Assembly: GCA_029938505.1 (NCBI GenBank)
Contig: JAOZUV010000116.1
Location: 1 to 6,573 of the forward strand
Length of the DNA stretch: 6,573 bases
From: Bacteroidales bacterium
GTDB lineage: Bacteria > Bacteroidota > Bacteroidia > Bacteroidales > GCA-2711565
Direction of reading: 5' to 3'
Shown: positions 1-6,573 of the stretch, piece by piece
How positions within the stretch are numbered: the stretch's first letter is position 1
Layout: the number at the start of each line of letters is the position of its first letter
Notes under the pieces: model-generated
Databases searched by the model: none
What the model saw: only the letters and a program-made list of their open reading frames with translations
What the model was told of the DNA's origin: nothing
Position numbers and translations under genes: made by a program

Positions 1-153
1 TCAGTTTTTGAAGTTGAAGTTGCTGAAGAAACCGAATTTGGTGGATATAAAGCTGTTATCCCAAAAGTTAGTGGGATGGCTTATATTACCGGACAAAATA
101 AATTTTATATCGACCCTGATGACCCTTTAAAAAACGGATTTATATTTAGATAA
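1..153 (+). CDS. Proline racemase / 4-hydroxyproline epimerase family protein, C-terminal end (5' truncated)
   Basis: This is the last 50 codons of a gene that begins before the window; it reads in frame from base 1 to the TAA at 151-153. The tail has the pattern typical of the end of proline racemase-fold enzymes (PF05544): P-K-V-S-G-M-A-Y-I-T-G, then a D-P-D-D-P-L motif and a final G-F. Family members of about 310-340 residues interconvert L- and D-proline, epimerise trans-4-hydroxy-L-proline to cis-4-hydroxy-D-proline, or dehydrate trans-3-hydroxy-L-proline. The residues that separate these activities (the Cys/Cys or Cys/Ser/Thr catalytic pair) lie upstream and cannot be seen. In Bacteroidota the hydroxyproline epimerase is a common version, so that is my favoured reading, though not proven. 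The next gene starts 16 bases downstream, so the two are probably co-transcribed. The family call is fairly sure; the exact reaction is not. Confidence 0.8.
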   Translation, partial: SVFEVEVAEETEFGGYKAVIPKVSGMAYITGQNKFYIDPDDPLKNGFIFR

Positions 154-169
154 TTTATTAACAAATAAT

Positions 170-1477
170 ATGAAAAAACAAATTTTATTAGCATTACTAT
201 TTATCTGCTTAAGTCAATTTGGCTTTACGCAAAAATCAGAATTGCAACAATTTTTGGAAAGTATTCCTGACTTAAACTTCACCAAAATTGATTCAGTGGA
301 TCGTTTTGCAGAATTTTATCATTTAGAAATTACTCAAGCTCTTGATCACAAAAATCCAAACGGAAAAACATTTAAGCAAAGAGTTTTTTTGTCGTTAAAT
401 GAAAAAACAAAACCTCTTGTGTTGGTTACCGAAGGTTATAATGCCAATCGTGCTGCCAGAAGAGATTATATGACGGAGCTCACCAAAGTTTTAGATGCCA
501 ATCAAATTTTTGTGGAGCATCGTTATTGGGGAACTTCCTTTCCCGATAGTACCAATTACGACTATTTAACGATTGAGCAGTCTGCAAACGATCACCATCG
601 TATTGTCGAATTATTCAAACCTTTTTTTACAGGCAAATGGATCAATACGGGCATCAGCAAAGGTGGGCAAACCACCATGTATCATCGTTATTATTTTCCG
701 GATGATGTGGATGCTTCCGTTCCTTACGTGGGTCCATTAATGTTTGCTCGTGCCGATCCTCGATTCGATGAATATTTTGATACCGTGGGTACTGAAGAAT
801 GTAGAATGGCTATCCATAATTTTCAAGAATTATTACTAAAAAAGAAAAAGGATTTGCTTCCCAAATTTATTGAAGGGAATAAAGAAAAAGGATACACTTA
901 CCGACCGGGTTATGAGTTTGGGTATGAGTATATGGTGCTTGAATATCCTTTTGCATTTTGGCAGTGGGGAGCTGATTGTAATTCAATTCCTGAGGAAAGT
1001 GTGGGTTTGGATTCAATCTATAAACATTTCAATAAAATAGTGGATTATGGTTATTTGACTGAACCTAAAGGTCGCGATGGCTATAGTTTTATGGTTCAGG
1101 CAATGAAAGATTTTGGATATTATGGTTATGATGTTTCAGAGTTTGAAGGTTTATTGGATGTGGTGAAGGAACATAATTATGATTTTGTTCTGCCCGAAAA
1201 TACTATAATCAAATATAATCCTGAGTTAATGCAAAAAGTGAAAAACTATCTGCAAAAAAATGGCGATCACTTTTTATATATTTACGGTGGTTTCGATCCT
1301 TATGCTTCGCAACAAGTGGTGCTCACTGGTGAGTGCGATGCTGTAAAGTATGTATTGCCAGGAGGATCGCATGCTACACGCATTAGGAATTTCCCAAAGG
1401 AAATCAGACAGGAAATGTTTGAAAAGTTAGAGGAGTGGCTCGATGTAGATATTACTTACGAATTTAAGGATAAATAA
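170..1477 (+). CDS. Secreted S37-family serine peptidase (PS-10 / tripeptidyl aminopeptidase type)
   Basis: The product is a 435-residue alpha/beta-hydrolase peptidase. It opens with a signal peptide: Lys-Lys at 2-3, a hydrophobic core at about 5-19, and probable signal peptidase I cleavage near residues 20-22. A lipoprotein signal is unlikely because the residues before Cys13 do not form a lipobox. The mature part carries H-R-Y-W-G at 117-121, also typical of the related S28 peptidases. The nucleophile elbow is G-I-S-K-G-G at 161-166, giving Ser163. A G-G-F-D-P-Y motif places Asp376 and G-G-S-H-A places His401, so a full Ser-Asp-His triad appears present. Known S37 enzymes remove tripeptides from free N termini, some accepting proline near the cleavage site; the specificity here is unknown. 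Expected location is the periplasm or outside the cell; no type IX sorting domain follows. Its place between a hydroxyproline-type enzyme and a sugar importer suggests trimming of peptides or glycopeptides for nutrition. Confidence 0.85.
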   Translation: MKKQILLALLFICLSQFGFTQKSELQQFLESIPDLNFTKIDSVDRFAEFYHLEITQALDHKNPNGKTFKQRVFLSLNEKTKPLVLVTEGYNANRAARRDYMTELTKVLDANQIFVEHRYWGTSFPDSTNYDYLTIEQSANDHHRIVELFKPFFTGKWINTGISKGGQTTMYHRYYFPDDVDASVPYVGPLMFARADPRFDEYFDTVGTEECRMAIHNFQELLLKKKKDLLPKFIEGNKEKGYTYRPGYEFGYEYMVLEYPFAFWQWGADCNSIPEESVGLDSIYKHFNKIVDYGYLTEPKGRDGYSFMVQAMKDFGYYGYDVSEFEGLLDVVKEHNYDFVLPENTIIKYNPELMQKVKNYLQKNGDHFLYIYGGFDPYASQQVVLTGECDAVKYVLPGGSHATRIRNFPKEIRQEMFEKLEEWLDVDITYEFKDK

Positions 1478-1502
1478 AATTTCAACACTTAAAACTTTAT
1501 AA

Positions 1503-2771
1503 ATGGCTAATAGCACGACACAAAACAAGAAATCTTATATTTTATCGATTACAATCATAGGCGCATTGTTTTTTATTTTTGGCTTTGTAACCTGGCTAAA
1601 CGGAATATTGATTCCTTATCTGCAAATTGCGTGTGAGCTGACAAATTTTCAAGCCCTTTTTGTAGCCTTTGCTTTTTATATTTCTTATACAGTGATGGCT
1701 TTACCCTCGTCTTGGGTGTTGAAAAAAACAGGTTTTAAAAATGGGATGATGGTTGGACTTTTGGTAATGGCCGTAGGAACTCTGATCTTTATTCCGGCTG
1801 CACAAACCCGCACCTATGAGCTTTTTTTATTGGGATTGTTTATTATGGGTACAGGACTGGCTGTTTTACAAACGGCTTCCAATCCATACATAACTATTAT
1901 TGGTCCTATCGAATCTGCAGCTAAGCGAATTAGCATTATGGGGATTTGTAATAAAGTAGCGGGGGCAGCAGCTCCATTAATTTTAGCCTATTTTATTTTA
2001 AGCGATGGCGATGCATTTGTAGAGAGTTTAAAATCGATGGATGCTGCTGCCAAAGCTGTAGCACTCGATGGTTTAGCCGAAAGAGTAATCATGCCTTATA
2101 TTGTGATGACCATTGTCTTGGTATTATTAGGTTTGATGATTCGATTTTCGCCCCTTCCAGAAATTGAGGATGAGCAGGAAGAAGTGGATGAGTCCATCTC
2201 CAGCAAAACAAATATTTTTCAATTTCCACATTTGGTTTTGGGTGTGTTGGCTTTATTCTTTTATGTGGGTGTTGAGGTTATTGCAGGGGATACCATTATT
2301 CGTTATGGGATCTCGTTAGGCATTCCTATTGATGTTGCCAAAGCCTTTACTTCTTATACTTTAATTGCCATGATTGTGGGTTATGTTTTAGGAATAGTCT
2401 TCATTCCAAAATATATTTCGCAGCGAAAAGCCTTGGAGTATTCAGCCATATTAGGAATTGTTTTCTCAGTAGGTGCCATTTTTAGTCCGCCCATGCTGTC
2501 AGTTATTTTTGTAGCCTTACTCGGATTAGCAAATGCATTGGTTTGGCCGGCTATTTGGCCATTGGCTATTCACGATTTGGGACGTTTTATAAAAACGGGT
2601 TCAGCTATGTTGATTATGGCTATTGCCGGTGGAGCAATTCTTCCTTTATTATGGGGGAAAATTGCGGATGTGCATTCATCGCAATTTGCTTATTGGGTTA
2701 TGGTTCCATGCTACATTTTTATTTTGATGTATGCAAGTCGGTGGCATAAAATGCGTTCTTGGAAGAAATAA
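1503..2771 (+). CDS. MFS sugar transporter, FucP/GluP (fucose-glucose-galactose permease) family
   Basis: This 422-residue inner-membrane protein shows 12 predicted helices in two six-helix halves: roughly 11-33, 48-68, 80-98, 105-125, 142-166 and 197-215, then 243-262, 282-300, 309-327, 331-351, 366-385 and 395-412. An acidic loop rich in Glu/Asp at 220-230 joins the halves. Family signatures are the first-helix block F-G-F-V-T-W-L-N-G at 26-34, the A-L-P block at 66-68 followed by K-K-T-G-F-K, and L-Q-T-A-S-N-P at 122-128 with I-G-P at 133-135. The family moves monosaccharides such as fucose, glucose, galactose or GlcNAc by cation symport. Aligned by memory with E. coli FucP, the two protonatable residues Asp46 and Glu135 correspond to Gly34 and Gln123, so fucose:H+ symport should not be assumed. 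The next two genes encode a sugar kinase and nucleotidyltransferase, which suggests an N-acetylhexosamine substrate. It lies 25 bases after the peptidase gene. Confidence 0.88.
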   Translation: MANSTTQNKKSYILSITIIGALFFIFGFVTWLNGILIPYLQIACELTNFQALFVAFAFYISYTVMALPSSWVLKKTGFKNGMMVGLLVMAVGTLIFIPAAQTRTYELFLLGLFIMGTGLAVLQTASNPYITIIGPIESAAKRISIMGICNKVAGAAAPLILAYFILSDGDAFVESLKSMDAAAKAVALDGLAERVIMPYIVMTIVLVLLGLMIRFSPLPEIEDEQEEVDESISSKTNIFQFPHLVLGVLALFFYVGVEVIAGDTIIRYGISLGIPIDVAKAFTSYTLIAMIVGYVLGIVFIPKYISQRKALEYSAILGIVFSVGAIFSPPMLSVIFVALLGLANALVWPAIWPLAIHDLGRFIKTGSAMLIMAIAGGAILPLLWGKIADVHSSQFAYWVMVPCYIFILMYASRWHKMRSWKK

Positions 2772-2781
2772 ATACTCAAGG

Positions 2782-2801
2782 CAATATTAAATTAAATATT
2801 G
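2782..2801. repeat. Short AT-rich inverted repeat in the 46-base spacer
   Basis: The longest spacer in the window, between the transporter and nucleotidyltransferase genes, contains a perfect 7-base inverted repeat (CAATATT, a 6-base spacer, then AATATTG). The stem has only one G-C pair and no U-run follows directly, so it is too weak for an intrinsic terminator. It could be a small operator, an mRNA processing site, or chance in AT-rich DNA. Six A residues stand immediately before the next start codon at 2818. Confidence 0.25.
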
Positions 2802-2817
2802 AAATTCATATAAAAAA

Positions 2818-3723
2818 ATGAAACCAACATTACTGATATTAGCAGCAGGATTAGGGAGCCGTTATGGTGGCGTAAAACAAATGGATAAGATTGGCCCTTC
2901 GGGCGAAAGTATTATTGATTATTCAATTTATGATGCCATTCGTGCAGGATTTGGAAAAGTTGTTTTTGTGATCAATAAAAAAATTGAACAAGATTTTAAA
3001 GAGATTTTCGAGCCCAAATTAAAAGGTCGAATTGAAACAGCCTATGTTTTGCAAGAAGTTGAAAAGCTTCCGGCTGGATTTGTTTGTCCCGAAGAACGTT
3101 TAAAACCTTGGGGAACAGCTCATGCAATTTTAGCGGCTAAAGATGTCATTAATGAAGCGTTTGCCGTAATCAATGCCGATGATTTTTATGGGGCAGAATC
3201 CTATAAAACAATCAAGAAGTTTTTTGATAAATCGCAAGAAGGGAAACTCCAATTTAGCATGGTGGGTTATAATTTGGATAAAACAATAACTGACTTTGGA
3301 ACTGTTTCGCGAGGAGTGTGTGTTCTCGATTCAGAGGATAATTTAATAGAGGTCAATGAACGCACCAATATCCAACGAAAAGATAATGCCATTGGATATT
3401 ATTCGGAAAACGAAAAATGGAATCCCCTGATTGGGAATGAAATTGTATCTATGAATTTTTGGGGATTCACCCCTGATTTATTTAAGTATTTGGAGGAAGG
3501 CTTTTCTGATTTTCTTACAGATAATATCCAGAAACCTAAATCAGAATACTATATCCCAACCATTGTAACTGAGCTAATAGCAAAGGGTTTAGCCGATTTT
3601 AAAGTGCTCGAAAGTAAAGATCAGTGGTTTGGAGTGACCTATCAAGAGGATAAACCGGTTGTTATCGAGAGTGTTAAAACTTTAGTGAAATCAGGTCTTT
3701 ATCCACAAAAACTATGGACCTAG
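2818..3723 (+). CDS. Sugar-1-phosphate nucleotidyltransferase (NTP_transferase family)
   Basis: This 301-residue cytoplasmic enzyme has a Rossmann-like nucleotidyltransferase domain. The N-terminal nucleotide-binding loop is L-A-A-G-L-G-S-R-Y-G-G at 8-18, with Lys20 as the expected pyrophosphorylase lysine. P-W-G-T-A-H-A at 98-104 should contact the base and ribose. I-N-A-D-D-F at 118-123 supplies the metal-binding aspartate. The segment at about 205-300 (F-W-G-F, Y-Y-I-P, W-F-G-V-T) looks like the sugar-binding half plus a short tail; I see no LbH hexapeptide repeats, unlike bifunctional GlmU. It should convert a sugar 1-phosphate plus an NTP to an NDP-sugar and pyrophosphate. The kinase gene starts inside its last codons (10-base overlap), so the pair probably works in sequence, likely making UDP-GlcNAc or UDP-GalNAc. 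It is longer than the roughly 220 residues of Pseudomonas MurU. Sugar and nucleotide specificity cannot be read from sequence alone. Confidence 0.82.
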   Translation: MKPTLLILAAGLGSRYGGVKQMDKIGPSGESIIDYSIYDAIRAGFGKVVFVINKKIEQDFKEIFEPKLKGRIETAYVLQEVEKLPAGFVCPEERLKPWGTAHAILAAKDVINEAFAVINADDFYGAESYKTIKKFFDKSQEGKLQFSMVGYNLDKTITDFGTVSRGVCVLDSEDNLIEVNERTNIQRKDNAIGYYSENEKWNPLIGNEIVSMNFWGFTPDLFKYLEEGFSDFLTDNIQKPKSEYYIPTIVTELIAKGLADFKVLESKDQWFGVTYQEDKPVVIESVKTLVKSGLYPQKLWT

Positions 3724-4787
3724 ATCAATTAAAAAATATCGTCAATCAATTTCAACTTAGTGGAGAATATTTGTCATCTAAGCCATTTGGAAATGGTCAC
3801 ATCAATGATACTTATTTAGTTGAATTTGATGAAAACGGAAGTTCGACCAAATATATTTTACAACGAATTAATCATCATGTTTTTAAGCAACCAGAGCATG
3901 TTGTCCATAATATTGAAAAGGTTTTAAATCATTTGAGAGAAAAGGGCATTGATGTTTTGAGAACGTATCCTTCCGATGGAAAACCGTATGTTATTGATGC
4001 TGAAAATAATTATTGGCGGCTGTATAATTTTATTTCCAACGCAAAGTCGATAGAGGTCGTTGAGCAGAATTCGCAGGCTTATGAAGCGGCCAAATCCTAT
4101 GCCGAATTTCAAGCCTTATTATTGGATGTAGATCCAAATGATTTTTTTGAGATAATCACCGATTTTCATAATCTGGATTTTCGTTTTGAGCAATTTGATC
4201 AAGCACTCAGTGGAAATGTAGCTGATAGGGCTCAATTTGTAAAAACAGAAATTGAATTTGTAAAGGCGAGAGCTTTTATTTCCACGAAAGTGAAAGGATT
4301 ATTCAATCAAGGGGAACTGCCTCTTCGAATAACACATAACGATACCAAATTAAACAATGTTTTATTGGATGATAAAACAGGCCAGGGTGTTTGTGTTATT
4401 GATTTAGATACGGTGATGCCGGGCAGTGTTTTGTTTGATTTTGGGGACATGATACGAACTTTTACCAGTCCGGTAGCCGAAGATGAAAAAGATACTCAAA
4501 AGGTAATGCTTCGTATGGAGATTTTTGAAGAAATCTGTCGAGGATACCTATCGGTTTTAGCCAATAAATTAGCAAAACCAGAAAAGGAAAATCTTGTTTT
4601 AGGTGCTAAATATATGATTTTGATGATTGGCTTACGTTTTTTAACCGATTACCTTCAAGGAGATACTTATTATAAAACGAAGTATTCAGATCATAATTTG
4701 GTGAGAGCCAGGAATCAATTTTTTTTATTAAAAGATTTAGAAAATAAGGAAGAAGAGTTAAAATTATTCGTTAAAAAACAGTGTTAG
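3714..4787 (+). CDS. APH-fold sugar 1-kinase, N-acetylhexosamine 1-kinase (NahK)-like
   Basis: The product has 357 residues, about the length of Bifidobacterium NahK. It is an aminoglycoside phosphotransferase-fold kinase of the cytoplasm. The N-lobe has a glycine-containing loop, F-G-N-G-H-I-N-D-T-Y at 25-34, followed by a strand with Y-I-L-Q-R-I at 47-52. The catalytic loop is H-N-D-T-K-L-N-N at 208-215, fitting Brenner's HxDxxxxN motif with Asp210 as base and Asn215 as metal ligand. The magnesium-binding segment is V-I-D-L-D-T at 228-233, followed by F-D-F-G-D at 241-245. All expected kinase residues are present. NahK-type enzymes phosphorylate the anomeric hydroxyl of GlcNAc or GalNAc. 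The start at 3714 overlaps the nucleotidyltransferase stop, suggesting translational coupling, and I see no better start. The alternative is an AmgK-like MurNAc/GlcNAc kinase of peptidoglycan recycling; length and the D-L-D-T-V-M-P-G segment favour NahK-like. Confidence 0.82.
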   Translation: MDLDQLKNIVNQFQLSGEYLSSKPFGNGHINDTYLVEFDENGSSTKYILQRINHHVFKQPEHVVHNIEKVLNHLREKGIDVLRTYPSDGKPYVIDAENNYWRLYNFISNAKSIEVVEQNSQAYEAAKSYAEFQALLLDVDPNDFFEIITDFHNLDFRFEQFDQALSGNVADRAQFVKTEIEFVKARAFISTKVKGLFNQGELPLRITHNDTKLNNVLLDDKTGQGVCVIDLDTVMPGSVLFDFGDMIRTFTSPVAEDEKDTQKVMLRMEIFEEICRGYLSVLANKLAKPEKENLVLGAKYMILMIGLRFLTDYLQGDTYYKTKYSDHNLVRARNQFFLLKDLENKEEELKLFVKKQC

Positions 4788-4788
4788 A

Positions 4789-5685
4789 ATGAAGAGCTCC
4801 CCCAAAACCATTTCATATATATTCTTATGGACAACGGCTATTATTTGGGGTTTTGCCTTTGTGGCTCAACGTATGGGAATGGAGTTTATAGGTCCATTTA
4901 CCTTCAATGGAATTCGCTTTGCATTAGGGGCATTTACTCTGCTTCCAGTCTTGTATTTTTCGAAGAGAAGTAGGAGTAAGTTACGACCAGATAAAAAACA
5001 GAAAATACCATTGATTGTGGGAGGTTCTCTAGCAGGTTTAGCTCTATTTCTTGGGGCTAGTTTGCAGCAAATAGGCATTGTAAATACAACGGCCGGGAAT
5101 GCTGGATTCATCACTAGCTTATATGTAGTCATCACTCCTTTATTAGGAATAATATTTAAGCAGAAATTAACAAAACAAATTTGGATTGGTGTTGTTCTGG
5201 CAACGATTGGGCTTTATTTTCTGAGTGTTAGTGGCGGCTTTTCGATGGGGGAAGGTGATCTCTTTGTTTTAGTTGGCGCTTTTTTCTTTGCCTGTCATGT
5301 TTTGCTAATCGCTTGGTTATCGCCTCAGTTTAATGTGTTGAAATTATCTATTATTCAATTTTCGGCAACCTCATTATTAAGTATGATAATAGCTGTTTGT
5401 ACTGAACAAATCGAATGGGTTTCAATCTATCAAGCTGCCATTCCTATTATTTATGGAGGGATGTTTTCAGTGGGAATTGCTTATACATTACAAGTAGCCG
5501 GACAGCGTCACACAAAACCTTCGTTAGCCGCAATTATTCTTAGTTTTGAAGCCTTTTTTGCTGCTGTTGGAGGATGGTTTCTCTTAAATGAGATGTTTAA
5601 TACGCGTGAAATATTCGGCTGTTTATTAATGTTAGCTGGAATAATTATTGCTCAAATAAAATTCAAAAAAATAAAACATGATTAA
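4789..5685 (+). CDS. EamA-domain (DMT superfamily) permease
   Basis: The product is a 298-residue inner-membrane protein with about ten hydrophobic helices arranged as two EamA repeats, roughly 11-146 and 156-288. The first helix carries the common I-I-W-G-F-A-F motif at 18-24. The first repeat has N-T-T-A-G-N-A-G-F-I at 99-108 and ends near Gly141. The second repeat has the recurrent S-L-A-A-I-I-L-S-F-E-A-F-F-A motif at 245-258, followed by G-W-F-L-L-N-E. A basic loop at 59-73 (K-R-S-R-S-K) suggests the cytoplasmic side. DMT members of this size usually export amino acids or other metabolites, or exchange nucleotide sugars and related solutes; the substrate cannot be told from sequence. It begins one base after the kinase stop and overlaps the next gene by eight bases, so it is firmly part of the operon. 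It may remove excess amino acid or serve as a second uptake route. Confidence 0.85.
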   Translation: MKSSPKTISYIFLWTTAIIWGFAFVAQRMGMEFIGPFTFNGIRFALGAFTLLPVLYFSKRSRSKLRPDKKQKIPLIVGGSLAGLALFLGASLQQIGIVNTTAGNAGFITSLYVVITPLLGIIFKQKLTKQIWIGVVLATIGLYFLSVSGGFSMGEGDLFVLVGAFFFACHVLLIAWLSPQFNVLKLSIIQFSATSLLSMIIAVCTEQIEWVSIYQAAIPIIYGGMFSVGIAYTLQVAGQRHTKPSLAAIILSFEAFFAAVGGWFLLNEMFNTREIFGCLLMLAGIIIAQIKFKKIKHD

Positions 5686-6573
5686 TCGTAGAAAATTTAT
5701 TACAGCTTCGGCTTTGGCTTCAGTTGCACTTGTAGCAAGTAACAAAAGTTTAAAAGCCATAAATAAATTTGGTAATGCAACACCAAAATCTTCTTCAAAT
5801 ATTCCTTTGGTAATTTCAACATGGAATCATGGGATGCCTGCCAATGAAGCTGCCTGGAAAATTTTGTCTTCAGGAGGAAATGCTTTGGATGCCGTTGAAC
5901 AAGGTGTTCGTGTGCCAGAGGGTGATCCCAATTCGATGTCGGTTGGCTATGGGGGTTTGCCCGATCGTGAAGGAATAGTAACACTCGATGCCTGCATCAT
6001 GAATAAGGATGGGAATTGTGGATCAGTCTCATTTTTGCAAAATATCAAACATCCCATTTCTGTAGCTCGGAAAGTGATGGAGGAAACTCCTCATGTTATG
6101 TTATCAGGAAAAGGGGCTTTTCAATTTGCCATAGAACAAGGATTTAAAAAAGAAAAATTATTGACCGATAAGGCAAAAAAAGCATGGGAGGATTGGAAAA
6201 AAAGATCAAATTACCAACCTAAAATAAATTCTGAAAATCATGACACCATTGGAATGCTTGCACTGGATGCAGTAGGTGATATTGCGGGGGCTTGTACAAC
6301 TAGTGGAGCGGCTTATAAATTACATGGTAGAGTAGGAGATTCTCCAATTATTGGTGCAGGATTATTTGTTGATAATGAAATTGGTGGGGCTGTTGCAACA
6401 GGAATGGGTGAGCTGGTTATGAAAACACTTGGGACTTTCTTAGTTGTTGAATTAATGCGAAATGGAAGGAGTCCTCAAGCAGCTTGTGAAGAAGCCGTTC
6501 AAAGAATTGTTGACAAATTACCAGATTATAAAAAATTTCAAGTGGGTTATCTGGCAATAAATAAAGCTGGTGT
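5678..6573 (+). CDS. Glycosylasparaginase (N4-(beta-N-acetylglucosaminyl)-L-asparaginase), exported, 3' truncated
   Basis: This Ntn-hydrolase splits GlcNAc-Asn into aspartate and the glycosylamine, which decays to GlcNAc and ammonia. The first 298 residues are in the window; about 40-50 more are expected. The N terminus has a twin-arginine-like N-R-R-K-F-I at 3-8 and a hydrophobic stretch at about 9-20, so export to the periplasm, perhaps by Tat, is likely; cleavage may fall near Ala27. Autoproteolysis is expected at N-H-D-T-I-G (187-192), between Asp189 and the nucleophile Thr190 (codon 6245-6247). Compared from memory with the Elizabethkingia enzyme, residues align without gaps at an offset of 38. 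Trp49, Thr208, Arg218, Asp221, Thr241 and Gly242 match its substrate-pocket residues Trp11, Thr170, Arg180, Asp183, Thr203 and Gly204. Phe13 of that enzyme is His51 here. The start at 5678 lies within the EamA gene's end and gives the complete signal. A plain isoaspartyl peptidase/asparaginase is less likely given this close match. Confidence 0.92.
   Translation, partial: MINRRKFITASALASVALVASNKSLKAINKFGNATPKSSSNIPLVISTWNHGMPANEAAWKILSSGGNALDAVEQGVRVPEGDPNSMSVGYGGLPDREGIVTLDACIMNKDGNCGSVSFLQNIKHPISVARKVMEETPHVMLSGKGAFQFAIEQGFKKEKLLTDKAKKAWEDWKKRSNYQPKINSENHDTIGMLALDAVGDIAGACTTSGAAYKLHGRVGDSPIIGAGLFVDNEIGGAVATGMGELVMKTLGTFLVVELMRNGRSPQAACEEAVQRIVDKLPDYKKFQVGYLAINKAG

Noticed and set aside
154..169. 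Bacteroidota-type promoter (TAnnTTTG) before the peptidase or other genes
   Set aside because: I found no convincing -7 box in any of the short spacers, which are also too short for an ordinary promoter plus leader.
170..235. Lipoprotein signal on the S37 peptidase, using Cys13
   Set aside because: The residues before the Cys are L-F-I, without the small residue needed at -1, and the hydrophobic core continues past it; a signal peptidase I signal fits better.
2543..2749. Second-frame open frame of 68 codons on the + strand
   Set aside because: It overlaps helices 10-12 of the MFS carrier in another frame and has no independent start context or family motif.
2782..2801. Inverted repeat read as an intrinsic terminator
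   Set aside because: The 7-base stem has a single G-C pair and no adjacent U-run, so it should not stop transcription.
3924..4112. Antisense open frame of 62 codons
   Set aside because: It lies inside the kinase N-lobe and is best explained as a shadow of that gene.
2818..4787. Assigning murU and amgK to the transferase and kinase
   Set aside because: The transferase is much longer than MurU, and the kinase motifs and length look closer to NahK; neither symbol can be supported, so none was given.
4866..5135. Antisense open frame of 89 codons
   Set aside because: It is opposite the first EamA repeat, and its sequence simply mirrors codons of that gene.
5700..5984. Antisense open frame of 94 codons
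   Set aside because: It lies wholly inside the glycosylasparaginase gene, whose sense frame gives a well-matched protein; the antisense product shows no recognisable features.

Overview
The window looks like a stretch of a Bacteroidota chromosome. The DNA is AT-rich, and every start codon sits behind an A/T-rich leader with no Shine-Dalgarno sequence, as is usual in this phylum. The last gene closely resembles the glycosylasparaginase of Elizabethkingia, as I recall that sequence. I cannot place the organism below phylum level with confidence.

All seven genes lie on the + strand and are tightly packed. In order they are: the 3' end of a proline racemase/4-hydroxyproline epimerase family gene (1-153); a secreted S37-family serine peptidase (170-1477); a FucP/GluP-type MFS sugar transporter (1503-2771); a sugar-1-phosphate nucleotidyltransferase (2818-3723); an APH-fold NahK-like sugar 1-kinase (3714-4787); an EamA/DMT permease (4789-5685); and a glycosylasparaginase with an export signal (5678-6573, cut by the window edge). 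Intergenic distances are 16, 25, 46, -10, 1 and -8 bases. This, with no convincing internal terminator or promoter, suggests one operon that starts before the window and continues past it. No gap exceeds 46 bases. I see no RNA genes, mobile elements or CRISPR.

The genes suggest a glycoprotein salvage route. A secreted peptidase would trim (glyco)peptides. Glycosylasparaginase would split GlcNAc-Asn into aspartate and the amino sugar. The MFS carrier would import the sugar. The kinase would make the sugar 1-phosphate and the nucleotidyltransferase would make the nucleotide sugar, probably UDP-GlcNAc or UDP-GalNAc. This would bypass the usual 6-phosphate entry through NagK/NagA/GlmM. The hydroxyproline epimerase at the left edge would fit the use of collagen-like or other hydroxyproline-rich protein. 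Each family assignment rests on visible motifs. The joint pathway is inference, and peptidoglycan amino-sugar recycling (AmgK/MurU-like) is the main alternative.
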